Origin: Gemmobacter caeni | Lineage (GTDB): Bacteria > Pseudomonadota > Alphaproteobacteria > Rhodobacterales > Rhodobacteraceae | NCBI RefSeq assembly: GCF_003054195.1 | Contig: NZ_QBKP01000016.1 | Location: forward strand, 47,714-111,713 | Direction of reading: 5' to 3' | DNA length: 64,000 nucleotides | Part shown: positions 52,774 to 61,843 of the stretch, one piece after another | Layout: each line of letters begins with the position of its first letter | Numbering within the stretch: the stretch's first letter is position 1 | The notes under the pieces: model-generated | The model's database searches: none | What the model was told of the DNA's origin: nothing | What the model saw: the letters and a program-made list of their open reading frames with translations, nothing else | Made by a program: the position numbers and the translations under genes

Positions 52774-53577
52774 ATGTCTTCCCGGAACGACGATCTGGTG
52801 CGCCGCGTGGCGACCGAAGTACAGCGGCTTGCTGGCCCTGACGCCGGAGACCGCGAGTTGAACCAGGCGCTACGGCTGCTCGCGAAATGGCGGGCGGGCT
52901 GGCTGGAGGGCGCGCTTGCACGCCGCCTGCCGCAGCAGATTCCCGCAGGCCCCTTTGCGGGCATGACCTACACGGTCCGCGCCTCCGAAGGGGCGCGTCT
53001 CGCGCGATTGCTGGGTGTTTACGAAGCCGGGCTGGCCCCGGTGATCGAAGAGATCGTGGCCCGGCGATATGGTCTGGTGGTCGATATCGGTGCGGCGGAG
53101 GGTTATTACGCCGTCGGGCTGGCCCGGCGCCTGCCCGACGCCCGGATCCTCGCCCATGACGGCGATCCGCGCGCAAGGGCCCTTTGCGCCGAGCTTGCGA
53201 CCCTGAACGGCGTGTCAGACCGCGTGAAGATCGGCGGCATCCTGACCCATGACGATCTGTGCCACCTCCCTGCGGGCGATTGCGTGATCATCTGCGATAT
53301 CGAGGGCGCCGAAGCCGAGTTGCTGGACCCCGAGTCGGCCCCTGCCCTGCGCGGCGCTGATCTGCTGGTCGAGGTGCACGAGGGCATGAAGCCCGGCACG
53401 CTTGACCTGCTGCACCGCCGGTTCAGCGTCAGCCATGAAATCCGGCAGATCGGGCGCCATCTGGCTGATGACGCTCTGCCGGACTGGGCGGAGCGGCTGT
53501 CAGATATGGACAGGCTGATTCTGCTGTGGGAATGGCGGTCTTCGCCGACGCCCTGGCTGTGGATGACCCGCCGATGA
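52774..53577 (+). CDS. FkbM-like SAM-dependent methyltransferase
   Basis: A 267-aa protein with a methyltransferase core: GLVVDIGAAEGYYAVGLARRLPDARILAHDGDPRARAL (about residues 90-130) is motif I and the acidic strand. DCVIICDIEGAEAELL and ADLLVEVHEGMKPG match FkbM-type enzymes. The acceptor is unknown. The start MSSRNDDLVRR is chosen because it follows the preceding gene closely; an earlier ATG is in a shadow frame of msrB. Its stop overlaps the glycosyltransferase start (ATGA), so the pair probably modifies one glycan or related molecule. Confidence 0.78.
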   Translation: MSSRNDDLVRRVATEVQRLAGPDAGDRELNQALRLLAKWRAGWLEGALARRLPQQIPAGPFAGMTYTVRASEGARLARLLGVYEAGLAPVIEEIVARRYGLVVDIGAAEGYYAVGLARRLPDARILAHDGDPRARALCAELATLNGVSDRVKIGGILTHDDLCHLPAGDCVIICDIEGAEAELLDPESAPALRGADLLVEVHEGMKPGTLDLLHRRFSVSHEIRQIGRHLADDALPDWAERLSDMDRLILLWEWRSSPTPWLWMTRR

Positions 53578-55271
53578 CCGATCTTGCGCCCAATGCGGCA
53601 ATCTATTTTGCCGCCGACGGCTATGACCCCGGCGCCAAGGGGATCAATGGCCGTCGGGTGGCGGGGGAAAGCTTCATTCGGGGCTTTTTCCGCCATGCGG
53701 ATGCACCCGCACTGATGTCGTTTACGCCGAAGCCCGCCGATCAGGCGCTGTTCACCCGGCTCGCGGGTGAGGAACGGCCCGGCATGACGGTTCAGCACCT
53801 GCCCCTGCGCAGCCCGCAGCGCCTGGCCGAGCCAGGGACACTGTTCTTTCCCAGCCCCAATTTCGCTGGCGAATGCTGGCGCCGTGCGCCGCATGGGGAT
53901 GCAAGCTGGTCGATCTGTGGCATCACCCATACCATTTCGACCCGGGGCGTGATGCAGGGCTTTTTCGATCTGCGCATGGCGCCGCAGATGGAATGGGATG
54001 CGGTCATCTGCACCTCCCGCGCCGTGCAGTCGGCGGTTCTCACGCAGATGGACATGATCGACGCCCATGCGAAGGCACGGTTCATGGCCAACCCGCCGCC
54101 CCGCCCGCAGCTTCCCGTCATCCCGCTGGGGATCGACTGTGGCGCCTTTGCCCCGGATGCGGCCGCCGGCGCGGCGTTGCGCGCGCGGCTTGGCGCGGGT
54201 GCGGCGGATACGGTGTTCACCTGCATCGCCCGCCTGACCCCTTATGAGAAGTTTGACCCCCTGCCGCTCTATATTGCGCTGGCCGAGGCGCAGCGTCGGC
54301 TGGGCCCCCGGCAGAAGCTGCATCTGGCGCTGTGCGGGATCTTCCGCGATGCGTTTTCCCGCAAGGTGTTCGAAGAAGGGGCCGCGCGGTTGATGCCCGA
54401 TGTGGGCTTTCTGGTGCTCGACGGGGCCGATGCGGCTGAACGGCGCGCGGCACTGTCCGGTGCCGATGTCTTCACCTTCCCGATCGACAATATCCAGGAA
54501 ACCTTCGGCCTTGCCCCGATCGAGGCGATGGCGGCAGGCCTGCCGGTTCTGGTGTCGGACTGGGACGGCATGCGCGATACGGTGACGCCCGACGTGGGCA
54601 TCCGTGTTCCGACCCGGACGCTGGGGCCAGGCCATGCGGTATCCGAGGCGCTGCGCCATTTCGGTGGCGCCGACACCTATCCGCAATATTGCGCACTGAC
54701 CTCGCAGATGACGGCAATCGACATCCGTGCGCTTGTCGAGGCGATCCTGTCGCTCGCAGGCAACCCCGATCTGCGCCGCAGGCTGGGAGCCGCCGGACAG
54801 GCCCGCGCCGCAGCGCTGTACGACTGGCGGGTGATCGTGCCGCAGATGCAGGCTTTGTGGGGCGAGCTTGCCGCGCGCAGGGGCGCCGCCACAGCTCCGG
54901 CCCTCCCGCCTGCCGGGCGACTTGCCGTAGCCCCCTCGCCCTTCGCCTATTTCGCCAGCTATCCAAGTGCCGCAGGCGGGTTTGCCGGCGTGCGTTTCGC
55001 CAGCGCGACGCCACAACCGCCGCTGCCGGTGGCCGAAATGCTGGTGCTGCGCAACTATACCGGCATGGGCCGCTCCACTGAACGGCCCGAAGCCTTCGCC
55101 GCCATGGCCGAGGCCATCGCGGCAGCAGGTGCCCCCGGCATCAGCCGCGACGATCTGGCCAGCGCGCATAAATACAACCCGCTGACGGTGGATCGTCTGC
55201 TGATCTGGCTGCTGAAATACGGCTATATCCGGCGCCTGCCCGCCGTAACGCCCGTTCAGTCGCGGAAATAG
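53574..55271 (+). CDS. Glycosyltransferase (GT4/GT-B fold)
   Basis: A 565-aa protein. A GT4-type C-terminal domain is clear: TVFTCIARLTPYEKFDPLPLYIALAEA (a phosphate-contact strand) and the sugar-nucleotide loop PIDNIQETFGLAPIEAMAAGLPVLVSDWDGMRD, near residues 300-345. The N-terminal half (FAADGYDPGAKGINGRRVAGESFIRGF) fits the acceptor domain. The final 100 or so residues have no clear match. Sugar and acceptor unknown. Translationally coupled with the methyltransferase upstream. Ends convergent with the dnaJ-like gene. Confidence 0.85.
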   Translation: MTDLAPNAAIYFAADGYDPGAKGINGRRVAGESFIRGFFRHADAPALMSFTPKPADQALFTRLAGEERPGMTVQHLPLRSPQRLAEPGTLFFPSPNFAGECWRRAPHGDASWSICGITHTISTRGVMQGFFDLRMAPQMEWDAVICTSRAVQSAVLTQMDMIDAHAKARFMANPPPRPQLPVIPLGIDCGAFAPDAAAGAALRARLGAGAADTVFTCIARLTPYEKFDPLPLYIALAEAQRRLGPRQKLHLALCGIFRDAFSRKVFEEGAARLMPDVGFLVLDGADAAERRAALSGADVFTFPIDNIQETFGLAPIEAMAAGLPVLVSDWDGMRDTVTPDVGIRVPTRTLGPGHAVSEALRHFGGADTYPQYCALTSQMTAIDIRALVEAILSLAGNPDLRRRLGAAGQARAAALYDWRVIVPQMQALWGELAARRGAATAPALPPAGRLAVAPSPFAYFASYPSAAGGFAGVRFASATPQPPLPVAEMLVLRNYTGMGRSTERPEAFAAMAEAIAAAGAPGISRDDLASAHKYNPLTVDRLLIWLLKYGYIRRLPAVTPVQSRK

Positions 55272-55885
55272 CGGCTTTCGCGGATCTGCTCCCACGCCCA
55301 GACGACTTCTTGCAGACGCGATTCGTCATCGCGGTTGCCGCCATTCATGTCCGGGTGAAGATCCTTGACGAGGCTCTTGTATTGCTTGCGGATTTCCGTG
55401 CGCGTCCAGGTGTCGCGCGCATCAAGGATCTCCAGCGCCTTGCGTTCGGTCGAAGGCAGCTTGCGCGTCACGGCAGATTGCACCTTGCCGGGGTTCTGCG
55501 TGCCCTTCTCGCCCAGGATCGCCATGGGGTCATTGACCCCCAGCCGAGCCCAGGCCCGGCCATCATCCTTCTGGCTGAAGGGTTTGGTTTCCCGCTCCCA
55601 TACGCGCGCCTTGTCGAGGAACTTCTGAAACTCCTCGTCCGAGGTGCCGTTGAAGAAGTTCCACTTCAGATTGTATTCCCGAACGTGATCCTTGCAGAAC
55701 CAGAAGAACTCGTCCAGCAGGTCCGGCGATTTCGGCGCGCGATAAAGACCTGCCTCCTGACAGCCCGGATATTCGCAGTTCTTCTGCGACGTCTCAAACG
55801 CCCCCGACATGCCCCGGCGGCCCGTCTTGCGGCGCTTCTTGTCCGAGGAAACGCGGATGTCGAATTCGAACGGGGGTTTCTGCAT
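55256..55885 (-). CDS. J-domain protein with N-terminal zinc-finger-like cysteines
   Basis: A 209-aa protein with a J-domain at its C-terminus (about residues 145-209), holding the HPD signature in LVKDLHPDMNGG, so it should stimulate an Hsp70 ATPase. Residues about 30-70 contain CEYPGCQEAG and WFCKDHV, a C-x4-C...C-x2-H set that could bind zinc. The J-domain at the end rather than the start is typical of this alphaproteobacterial group near bolA and cobS. It overlaps the convergent glycosyltransferase end by 16 bases. Confidence 0.85.
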   Translation of the reverse strand: MQKPPFEFDIRVSSDKKRRKTGRRGMSGAFETSQKNCEYPGCQEAGLYRAPKSPDLLDEFFWFCKDHVREYNLKWNFFNGTSDEEFQKFLDKARVWERETKPFSQKDDGRAWARLGVNDPMAILGEKGTQNPGKVQSAVTRKLPSTERKALEILDARDTWTRTEIRKQYKSLVKDLHPDMNGGNRDDESRLQEVVWAWEQIRESRYFRD

Positions 55886-55972
55886 TACACGGCCTTTCCG
55901 ACACTGCCTTTCCGACTCGGAGGCGAGAGTTTAGATGTTTACGCGCCGGATTGAAGGGGGAGCGCGCTGAAA

Positions 55973-56224
55973 ATGTCTGTCCGTAACGAAATCGAGGAAA
56001 GGCTGACCGCTGCCTTTGCGCCGGAAGTTCTGGAAATTCAGGATGATAGTGAGAAACATCGCGGTCATGGCGGCTGGCGTGAAGGCGGCGAGACCCATTT
56101 CAACGTGACCATCCGCGCACCTGCGCTGGCGGCCCTGGGCCGGGTCGAGCGTCATCGTGCGGTCCATCGCGCGCTTGGCGATCTGACCACCCGCATTCAC
56201 GCGCTGGCGCTGGATATCGGCTGA
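55973..56224 (+). CDS. bolA: BolA-family protein
   Basis: An 83-aa protein with the BolA fold: the sequence SEKHRGHGGWREGGETHFNVTIRAP (about residues 26-50) contains the characteristic histidine, and VERHRAVHRALGDLTTRIHALALDI is the C-terminal helix. BolA-like proteins work with glutaredoxins in iron-sulfur handling. It is transcribed divergently from the dnaJ-like gene, a common arrangement in Rhodobacterales. Confidence 0.92.
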   Translation: MSVRNEIEERLTAAFAPEVLEIQDDSEKHRGHGGWREGGETHFNVTIRAPALAALGRVERHRAVHRALGDLTTRIHALALDIG

Positions 56225-56227
56225 GCC

Positions 56228-56647
56228 TCAGGCGGTGGCGGCGGTCTTGCGGATACGCTCGACCATCGCCCGCACACCATTCGACCGCTGCGACGACAGA
56301 TGCTCGTTCAGGCCCAGCCGCGCCAGTTCGGCAGGCGCATCAACTTGGCCGACCTCCGCCGCAGTCAGCCCGGCATAAAGCGCGTGCAGCACCGCGATCA
56401 GCCCGCGCACGATCATCGCATCCGACGTGCCCTGAAAATCGAACCGCGCCGAAGGGCCCTTCCCTTCGACCATCGGGCGCAGCCAGACCTGGCTGGCGCA
56501 ACCATCCACCTTGAAGGCAGGCACCTGAAAGGCCGCGTCCAGATCAGGGAAAGCCTTGCCCAGTTCGATCACATGGCGATAGCGGTCCTCCCAGTCGTCA
56601 AGGAATTCGAAGGTTTCCACGATCTCTTCAAAGGCGGGGGTGGCCAT
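56228..56647 (-). CDS. sufE: SufE-family cysteine desulfurase partner
   Basis: A 139-aa protein that accepts sulfur from SufS. The active cysteine is in VDGCASQVWL (near residue 50), with family segments VETFEFLDDWEDRYRHVIELGK and NEHLSSQRSNGVRAMVERIR. The start MATPAFEE is chosen; a longer upstream reading frame overlaps the opposite-strand lipoprotein gene and is not believed. Convergent with bolA, only three bases apart, which places two iron-sulfur-related genes together. Confidence 0.93.
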   Translation of the reverse strand: MATPAFEEIVETFEFLDDWEDRYRHVIELGKAFPDLDAAFQVPAFKVDGCASQVWLRPMVEGKGPSARFDFQGTSDAMIVRGLIAVLHALYAGLTAAEVGQVDAPAELARLGLNEHLSSQRSNGVRAMVERIRKTAATA

Positions 56648-56786
56648 GGTGTGCTCCTTACCGTATCGGGCCACAGCTAGGCCGAAGCGCGCGAAAGGTC
56701 CAGAGGAGTGCTTTTCAAAAGCCCGCGCTTGGGTTAGCCAAGGGTCAGGCCGGATCAGGCGCCAGACGGGCGCGAAAGGGGATGGG

Positions 56787-57242
56787 ATGAGAAAACCGCT
56801 GCTTGCCGCGCTGGCGCTGGTGATGTTCGTTTCCGCCTGCGGGGCGGTGCGCGAGTCGCGCCTCAACCCGTTCAACTGGTTCCAGCGCAGCGAAACGGTG
56901 GCGGTCGATCCGGTGACGCAGAAGCCGGAAGACCCGCGCCCGCTGGCCCAGCAGATCATCGACCTGAAGGTCGAACCCGCTCCCGGCGGTGCGATCATCC
57001 GCGCCACAGCCCTGCCCCCGACGCAAGGCTGGTGGGATGCAGAGCTGGTGAAGCGCGGCGACGACCAGAACGGTGCCCGCATCTATGACTTCCGCATGTC
57101 TGCCCCCAAGACGCAGGCCGGCGTCTCGACCCCACGCTCGCGCCAGATCACGGCCGCGGTGTTCCTGACGACCCGGCAATTGCAGGAGATCACGTCGATC
57201 ACCGTGCAGGCCGCGACCAACGGCATGACCAGCCGCCGCTGA
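56787..57242 (+). CDS. Small lipoprotein of unknown function
   Basis: A 151-aa protein with a lipoprotein signal ending VMFVSACGAV, where the Cys (near residue 18) is lipidated. The mature part starts RESRLNPFNWFQRSETV, followed by a beta-rich region (LKVEPAPGGAIIRATALPPTQGWWDAELV). The NPFNWF motif recurs in related small lipoproteins of this group, but I know no function. The start ATG 56787 is preceded by AAAGGGG. Transcribed away from sufE. Confidence 0.75.
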   Translation: MRKPLLAALALVMFVSACGAVRESRLNPFNWFQRSETVAVDPVTQKPEDPRPLAQQIIDLKVEPAPGGAIIRATALPPTQGWWDAELVKRGDDQNGARIYDFRMSAPKTQAGVSTPRSRQITAAVFLTTRQLQEITSITVQAATNGMTSRR

Positions 57243-57268
57243 CATCCGCACCGCGGCAGCCGCTTTGA

Positions 57269-57287
57269 CGGGGGCTCGATGCCCCCG
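57269..57287. terminator. Weak hairpin between the lipoprotein and gluconokinase genes
   Basis: CGGGGGC with GCCCCCG, 5-base loop, between two convergent genes. No T-run; a transcript-end hairpin is possible. Confidence 0.35.
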
Positions 57288-57302
57288 GCGAAGCGCCCCC
57301 GT

Positions 57303-57788
57303 TCAGAGCTTCAGCCAGTTCCGCGCCTCGGCCACCATCTGCCCGACGGGACGGAACGCCCGCAGCGCCAGTGCCCCTTCCTCCGCACCCGGCGGCTCCA
57401 GCGTGGCGTACTGGCTTGCCAGCAGCGCAGGCGGCATGAAATGTCCCTGCCGCGCTTGCAGATGCCCGGAAATCTCGGCCTCCGACGCCGCCAGATGGAT
57501 CACCCGCAGGTCAGGAGCAAAATCCCGCAGCCGGTTCCGATAGGCCCGGCGCAGGGCCGAACAGGCCAGAACACCACCCGGTTCCAATGCCACGCCACAG
57601 GCCTCAAGCCATGGCCAGCGGTCGTCATCCGACAGCGGCTCGCCCCGCGCCATTTTCGCAATATTCGCCTCAGGGTGCAGGTCATCCGCATCGCGGAACA
57701 CCAGACCCGTCGCCGTGGCCAGCGCCGCCCCGAAGCGGCTTTTGCCGCATCCGGAAACGCCCATGACGAGAATACGCACGGGCGTCAC
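57303..57788 (-). CDS. gntK: Gluconokinase
   Basis: A 161-aa P-loop kinase that phosphorylates gluconate to 6-phosphogluconate. Walker A is MGVSGCGKSRFG; FRDADDLHPEANIAKMARGEPLSDDDRWPWL holds the substrate motif, and CSALRRAYRNRLR is the family LID segment. The start is the GTG at 57788, because GTGA overlaps the rnd stop by 4 bases; an earlier ATG-led reading frame lies inside rnd. Coupling to rnd looks accidental in function. Confidence 0.92.
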   Translation of the reverse strand: MTPVRILVMGVSGCGKSRFGAALATATGLVFRDADDLHPEANIAKMARGEPLSDDDRWPWLEACGVALEPGGVLACSALRRAYRNRLRDFAPDLRVIHLAASEAEISGHLQARQGHFMPPALLASQYATLEPPGAEEGALALRAFRPVGQMVAEARNWLKL

Positions 57789-58945
57789 CCCAGCCGCACC
57801 ACCCGGACCTCGTTGCCGCGTGCGGTCAGGGCAATTTCGCCCTTGCAAAGCCGCAGCGCATCCTCGCCGAAGGCTTCCATCCGCCAGCCCTTCAGCGCGG
57901 GCAGGTCGCGTTCGCCCGCGGCGATGGCATCCAGATCGGCGGCAGAGGCGATCAGCTTGGCCGCGACGCCAAGGCTTTCCGACTTCGCTTTCAGCAGCAC
58001 ACGCAGCAGATCTGCCAGCGCCGGATTGACCTGCAACTGTTCGCGCGCAAGATCAGGCTTCGGCATATCCTCGGGCTTCATCTCCAGCCCGGCTTTCACC
58101 GCCGCGATGATTCCGTCGGCGATGTCGCCCCGCCGCCCCTCGCGCAGCAGAAGGCGCGAGCGGCCCAGCTCCTCATGCGTCTGCGGCCGGGTCGAGGCCA
58201 GTTCCAGCAGCGCATCGTCCTTCATCACCCGTGAACGCGGCACATTGTTCGTTTGCGCATAACTTTCGCGGAACTCGGCCAGCGCCTTCACCAGCGCCAG
58301 GAACCGCCCCGAGGTGGTGCGAGTCTTGACCCGCTGCCAGGCTTCGGCCGGGCGGATCGTGTAGGTTTCGGGGTCGGTGAGCATGCCCAGCTCTTCCGCA
58401 ACCCAGCGTTCACGCGCCGATTTGGCGATCTGCCGCGCGAGGCTTTCATACACCACACGCAGATGCGTCACATCGGCCAGCGCATATTCCTTCTGCGCCG
58501 CGCTCAGCGGGCGGCGCGACCAGTCGGTGAAGCGCGATGTCTTGTCGAGACTCGCCTTGGCGATCTTCTTCACCAGCGTCTCGTAGCCCACCTGTTCGCC
58601 ATAGCCGCAGACCATGGCGGCGACCTGGGTGTCGAACAGCGGCACGGGGAAGACCCCGCCCTCGACGAAGAAGATTTCCAGATCCTGCCGTGCGGCGTGG
58701 AACACCTTGACCGTCGCCTCATGGCGGAACAGGTCATACAGCGGCTCCAGCGACATGCCCTCACCCTCAATCGGGTCAACCAGCACCGCTTCGCCATCGG
58801 CGCCCGGCAGGGCCATCTGGATCAGGCAGAGTTTCGACCAGTAGGTGCGTTCGCGCAGGAACTCAGTGTCGATGGTCACATAAGGGTGTGCCTTGGCTGC
58901 CGCACAGAATTCGGCAAGCTCCTCGGTCGTCGTAATGGTGCGCAT
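57785..58945 (-). CDS. rnd: Ribonuclease D
   Basis: A 386-aa 3'-5' exoribonuclease that trims tRNA and other small RNAs. The DEDDy exonuclease motifs are seen: TIDTEFLRERTYW (Exo I, D and E), VFHAARQDLEIFF (Exo II, D) and EYALADVTHLRVVYESL (Exo III, Y and D). An HRDC domain follows at about residues 205-285. Length is normal. First gene of the rnd-gntK pair. Confidence 0.95.
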   Translation of the reverse strand: MRTITTTEELAEFCAAAKAHPYVTIDTEFLRERTYWSKLCLIQMALPGADGEAVLVDPIEGEGMSLEPLYDLFRHEATVKVFHAARQDLEIFFVEGGVFPVPLFDTQVAAMVCGYGEQVGYETLVKKIAKASLDKTSRFTDWSRRPLSAAQKEYALADVTHLRVVYESLARQIAKSARERWVAEELGMLTDPETYTIRPAEAWQRVKTRTTSGRFLALVKALAEFRESYAQTNNVPRSRVMKDDALLELASTRPQTHEELGRSRLLLREGRRGDIADGIIAAVKAGLEMKPEDMPKPDLAREQLQVNPALADLLRVLLKAKSESLGVAAKLIASAADLDAIAAGERDLPALKGWRMEAFGEDALRLCKGEIALTARGNEVRVVRLG

Positions 58946-59036
58946 GGGCGTCTTTCGTCTGGCTCACGGGGGTGTCCCGCCCTTCCGCTATAGGCACCTG
59001 ATACCGCGATGTGAACCTTTTTCCACAAATGTGGGG

Positions 59037-59072
59037 CGGAAAGCCACGGGAAGCTGCCCCCGTGGCTTTCCG
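59037..59072 (-). terminator. Long perfect hairpin after the OYE-type gene
   Basis: CGGAAAGCCACGGG with CCCGTGGCTTTCCG, a 14-bp perfect stem, 10 bases past the minus-strand stop of the flavin oxidoreductase. No T-run follows. Confidence 0.55.
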
Positions 59073-59082
59073 GACAGGCAGA

Positions 59083-60195
59083 TCAGACCAGTTCAGCCAG
59101 ATCGCGGGCGTCGAAGCCGCGCAGCGCGGCGGTGTCACCCGCCTCCACATGACGCACCCAGTCGGGGTCGGAAATCAGCGCGCGGCCCACGGCGATCAGG
59201 TCGAACTCGTCGCGCGCCATGCGATCCATCAGCTGACCCAGCGGCGCGGCCCCGGCGCCTTCGCCCCGGAAGGCGGCAAGGAATTCGGCCCCGCCAAGCC
59301 CCACCGACCCCACGCTGATCGTCGGCGCGCCCGTCAGCTTCTTGGCCCAGCCTGCGAAATTCAGCCCGGTGTCCCCGTCGATTTCCGGGAATTCTGCGTC
59401 CCAGAACCGGCGCTGCGAGCAATGCAGAACGTCCGCCCCGGCCTCGACCAGCGGGCCAAGCCAGGCTTCCATTTCCTGCGGAGAGGCGGCGAGTTTCACG
59501 CCGTAATCCTGCTGTTTCCACTGGCTGACGCGCAGCAGCACCGGGAAATCGGGACCGACGGCGGCACGGACAGCCTTCAGCACCTCCACAGCGAAGCGGC
59601 TGCGTTCCGGCAGGGTTGCGCCGCCCCAGCGGTCGTCGCGCAGGTTGGTGCCCTGCCAGAAGAACTGGTCAATCAGATAGCCATGCGCACCATGCACCTC
59701 GACCAGATCCATGCCGATCCGCTTGGCATCCGCCGCCGCACGGGCAAAAGCCGCGATGGTATCGGCAATATCTTCCTCGGTCATCGCGCGGCCGCGCGGC
59801 TTGTCGGGCGCCAGCAGGCCCGAAGGGCTCTCGACCTCGGCCTCGGGCTTCCACGCCCCGCCCTTGGTCGAGCCGGTATGCCAGATCTGCGGCCCGATCT
59901 TCGCGCCCGCGCCATGCACCGCTTCGGCGACGCCGCGCCAGCCTTGCAGCGCCTTGTCCCCGTGGAAGAACGGAATGTTCGGCAGATTGCGCGAGGCCGG
60001 ACGGTCGATCACCGTACCCTCGCTGAGGATCAGCCCCACGCCCCCCGCCGCCCGGCGGCGATAGTATTCGGCATTGGCCCCGCCGGGCACACCTTCGGGG
60101 GCCATGTCACGCGTCATCGGCGCCATGACGATGCGGTTCCTGAGCTCAAGCCCCTTCAGGCGGAAAGGACGGAAAAGCGGCTCTGTCGCGGTCAT
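59083..60195 (-). CDS. NADH:flavin oxidoreductase (old yellow enzyme family)
   Basis: A 370-aa FMN-dependent TIM-barrel enzyme. Core features are PFRLKGLELRNRIVMAPMTR at the FMN end, IGPQIWHTGS, VEVHGAHGYLIDQFFWQGTNLRDDRWGG and GADVLHCSQRRFWD. Such enzymes reduce alpha,beta-unsaturated carbonyls or nitro compounds. The start MTATEPLF is preferred over a 189-base upstream ATG with no similarity. Substrate unknown. It is the last clearly chromosomal gene before the integrated element. Confidence 0.9.
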   Translation of the reverse strand: MTATEPLFRPFRLKGLELRNRIVMAPMTRDMAPEGVPGGANAEYYRRRAAGGVGLILSEGTVIDRPASRNLPNIPFFHGDKALQGWRGVAEAVHGAGAKIGPQIWHTGSTKGGAWKPEAEVESPSGLLAPDKPRGRAMTEEDIADTIAAFARAAADAKRIGMDLVEVHGAHGYLIDQFFWQGTNLRDDRWGGATLPERSRFAVEVLKAVRAAVGPDFPVLLRVSQWKQQDYGVKLAASPQEMEAWLGPLVEAGADVLHCSQRRFWDAEFPEIDGDTGLNFAGWAKKLTGAPTISVGSVGLGGAEFLAAFRGEGAGAAPLGQLMDRMARDEFDLIAVGRALISDPDWVRHVEAGDTAALRGFDARDLAELV

Positions 60196-60493
60196 CTCGC
60201 GGACTCCATATCGTTGAGCAGCGGATGTATGTGCGCTAACAGCACTTTCAAGCCGCACTGCAGCATGACCTGACTGCGCGCAGATGCACAGATGGCTGCG
60301 CCGGTACAGATTATCTTTCAGGGGAAGGTCTGGTGGAGCAGAGGTCTGGCGAATCCCGCTCTCTACCGCTCCAGACGGATACATACAGATCCATTAATAT
60401 CAAATACCTATGTGATAATCAGACCGAAGCCGTTGCATGGGATTTCGTTCAATCCTAGATTAATCGGTGGGAAAAACGGCGGGAACAAATCTG
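60196..60493. other. Gap between flavin oxidoreductase and integrase; likely left boundary of the integrated element
   Basis: No convincing gene is seen. The stretch around 60344-60374 (GAATCCCGCTCTCT) looks like a tRNA 3' end but does not form a full tRNA; it could be an attachment-site remnant. Base composition falls from here on (AATATCAAATACCTATGTGA near 60396). Confidence 0.4.
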
Positions 60494-61699
60494 ATGGTCA
60501 AGCTGACCGCCACCACGGTAAAGTCGCGCCACGACCCCGGCATGTATGCGGACGATGCCTGTCGAGGCCTCTACCTTTGCGTTGGAACCGGCGGGGCCAA
60601 GTCGTGGATTCTCCGAACGACCGTCTATGGCAAACGCCGGGAAATCGGCCTCGGCTCGGTCCGGGATGTATCCCTTGCGGAAGCACGAGACGAGGCCCAG
60701 CGCCTTCGCAAGATTGCCCGTGCAGGCGGCGACCCGATCACCAAACGTAGCCGCGAAACCATAACGTTCGCGCAGGCCACACAGCGGGTTCACGCTGCCC
60801 ATGTGAACACATGGAAAAACAGGAAGCACACCGAGACTTGGCTGTCCACCATCGAGAACCATGTGTATCCGAGTCTCGGCACCCGCCCCATCGAGACCAT
60901 CGGCACCGCCGACATACTGGCTGCCCTGCAACCTATCTGGACGGCGAAGCACGAGACGGCGAAGCGGCTGAAGCAACGACTTGCGATAATCTTCGACTGG
61001 GCTAAGACCGCCGGACACTATCACAACGAAAACCCGGTCAACGGGATCACGCGGGCGTTGCCCATCGTGAAGGCTACGGACAACCACATGGAGGCCATGG
61101 AATGGGCGGACCTGCCCGCATTCATGGCAGACCTACGGAAACGCGAGGGTGTTTCTGCACGGTGTCTGGAGTTCATCATATTAACCGCATCGCGTTCCGG
61201 CGAGGCCCGAGGCGCGCGCTGGGAGGAGTTCAACCTCAAAGAGAAGGTCTGGACAGTTCCCGGAAACCGGATGAAGCGCGGCGTCCCGCATCGGGTTCCG
61301 CTGGCAGCGCCGGTTATAAGGCTGATCGAAGGCCAGAGAGGTCTCGACCCAGACTATCTTTTCCCAAGCCCGTCACGCGACAAGGACGGAAAGGGCCGCC
61401 CACAATCGGACATGGTGTTCAAGGCCCTCTATGAACGCATGGGGCGCAGCGGCTTCACAACACACGGTTTCCGAAGCACGTTTCGGGACTGGTGCAGCGA
61501 ATCGGCACAGGTTGACCGCGATGTGGCCGAGGCCGCGTTGCATCACACAACCGGAAATCAGACTGAAAGGGCGTATGCACGTTCCGATCTTTTTGATCGC
61601 CGCCGGAAGTTGATGCAACGCTGGGCAGAATATGCACTTCTTGAAGCCGTGCAGAGGGCCGAAACTAAGCTTCGCCGAATCAAACGACGGCAAAGTTGA
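60494..61699 (+). CDS. Tyrosine-type site-specific integrase
   Basis: A 401-aa phage/ICE-type integrase. The N-terminal arm-binding domain (DUF4102-like: GLYLCVGTGGAKSWILRTTVYGKRREIGLGS) and core-binding region precede the catalytic domain. Catalytic residues visible: R in ILTASRSGEARGARWEEF, HRVPLA, H-x-x-R in TTHGFRSTFRDW, and the nucleophile Y361 in TERAYARSD. The start ATG 60494 is preferred to a GTG 27 bases upstream. Integrases of this class usually insert at tRNA 3' ends. It marks the left end of the mobile element. Confidence 0.92.
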   Translation: MVKLTATTVKSRHDPGMYADDACRGLYLCVGTGGAKSWILRTTVYGKRREIGLGSVRDVSLAEARDEAQRLRKIARAGGDPITKRSRETITFAQATQRVHAAHVNTWKNRKHTETWLSTIENHVYPSLGTRPIETIGTADILAALQPIWTAKHETAKRLKQRLAIIFDWAKTAGHYHNENPVNGITRALPIVKATDNHMEAMEWADLPAFMADLRKREGVSARCLEFIILTASRSGEARGARWEEFNLKEKVWTVPGNRMKRGVPHRVPLAAPVIRLIEGQRGLDPDYLFPSPSRDKDGKGRPQSDMVFKALYERMGRSGFTTHGFRSTFRDWCSESAQVDRDVAEAALHHTTGNQTERAYARSDLFDRRRKLMQRWAEYALLEAVQRAETKLRRIKRRQS

Positions 61700-61843
61700 C
61701 GATCATCGGATTTTTCATCGAACAGATTGTCAATAGGGCTACCGATAACGCAATTTTGCGAAAAACGGCTCAAAACACGCGCCTTCCGGAGAGAGCGAAT
61801 CAGATCTACAATGTCCGCATCGCTCAACATGGGAGAAATTAAG

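Noticed and set aside
60340..60375. A complete tRNA gene next to the integrase
   Set aside because: Only a T-arm and acceptor-like fragment is seen; no anticodon arm or matching 5' acceptor strand could be built on either strand.
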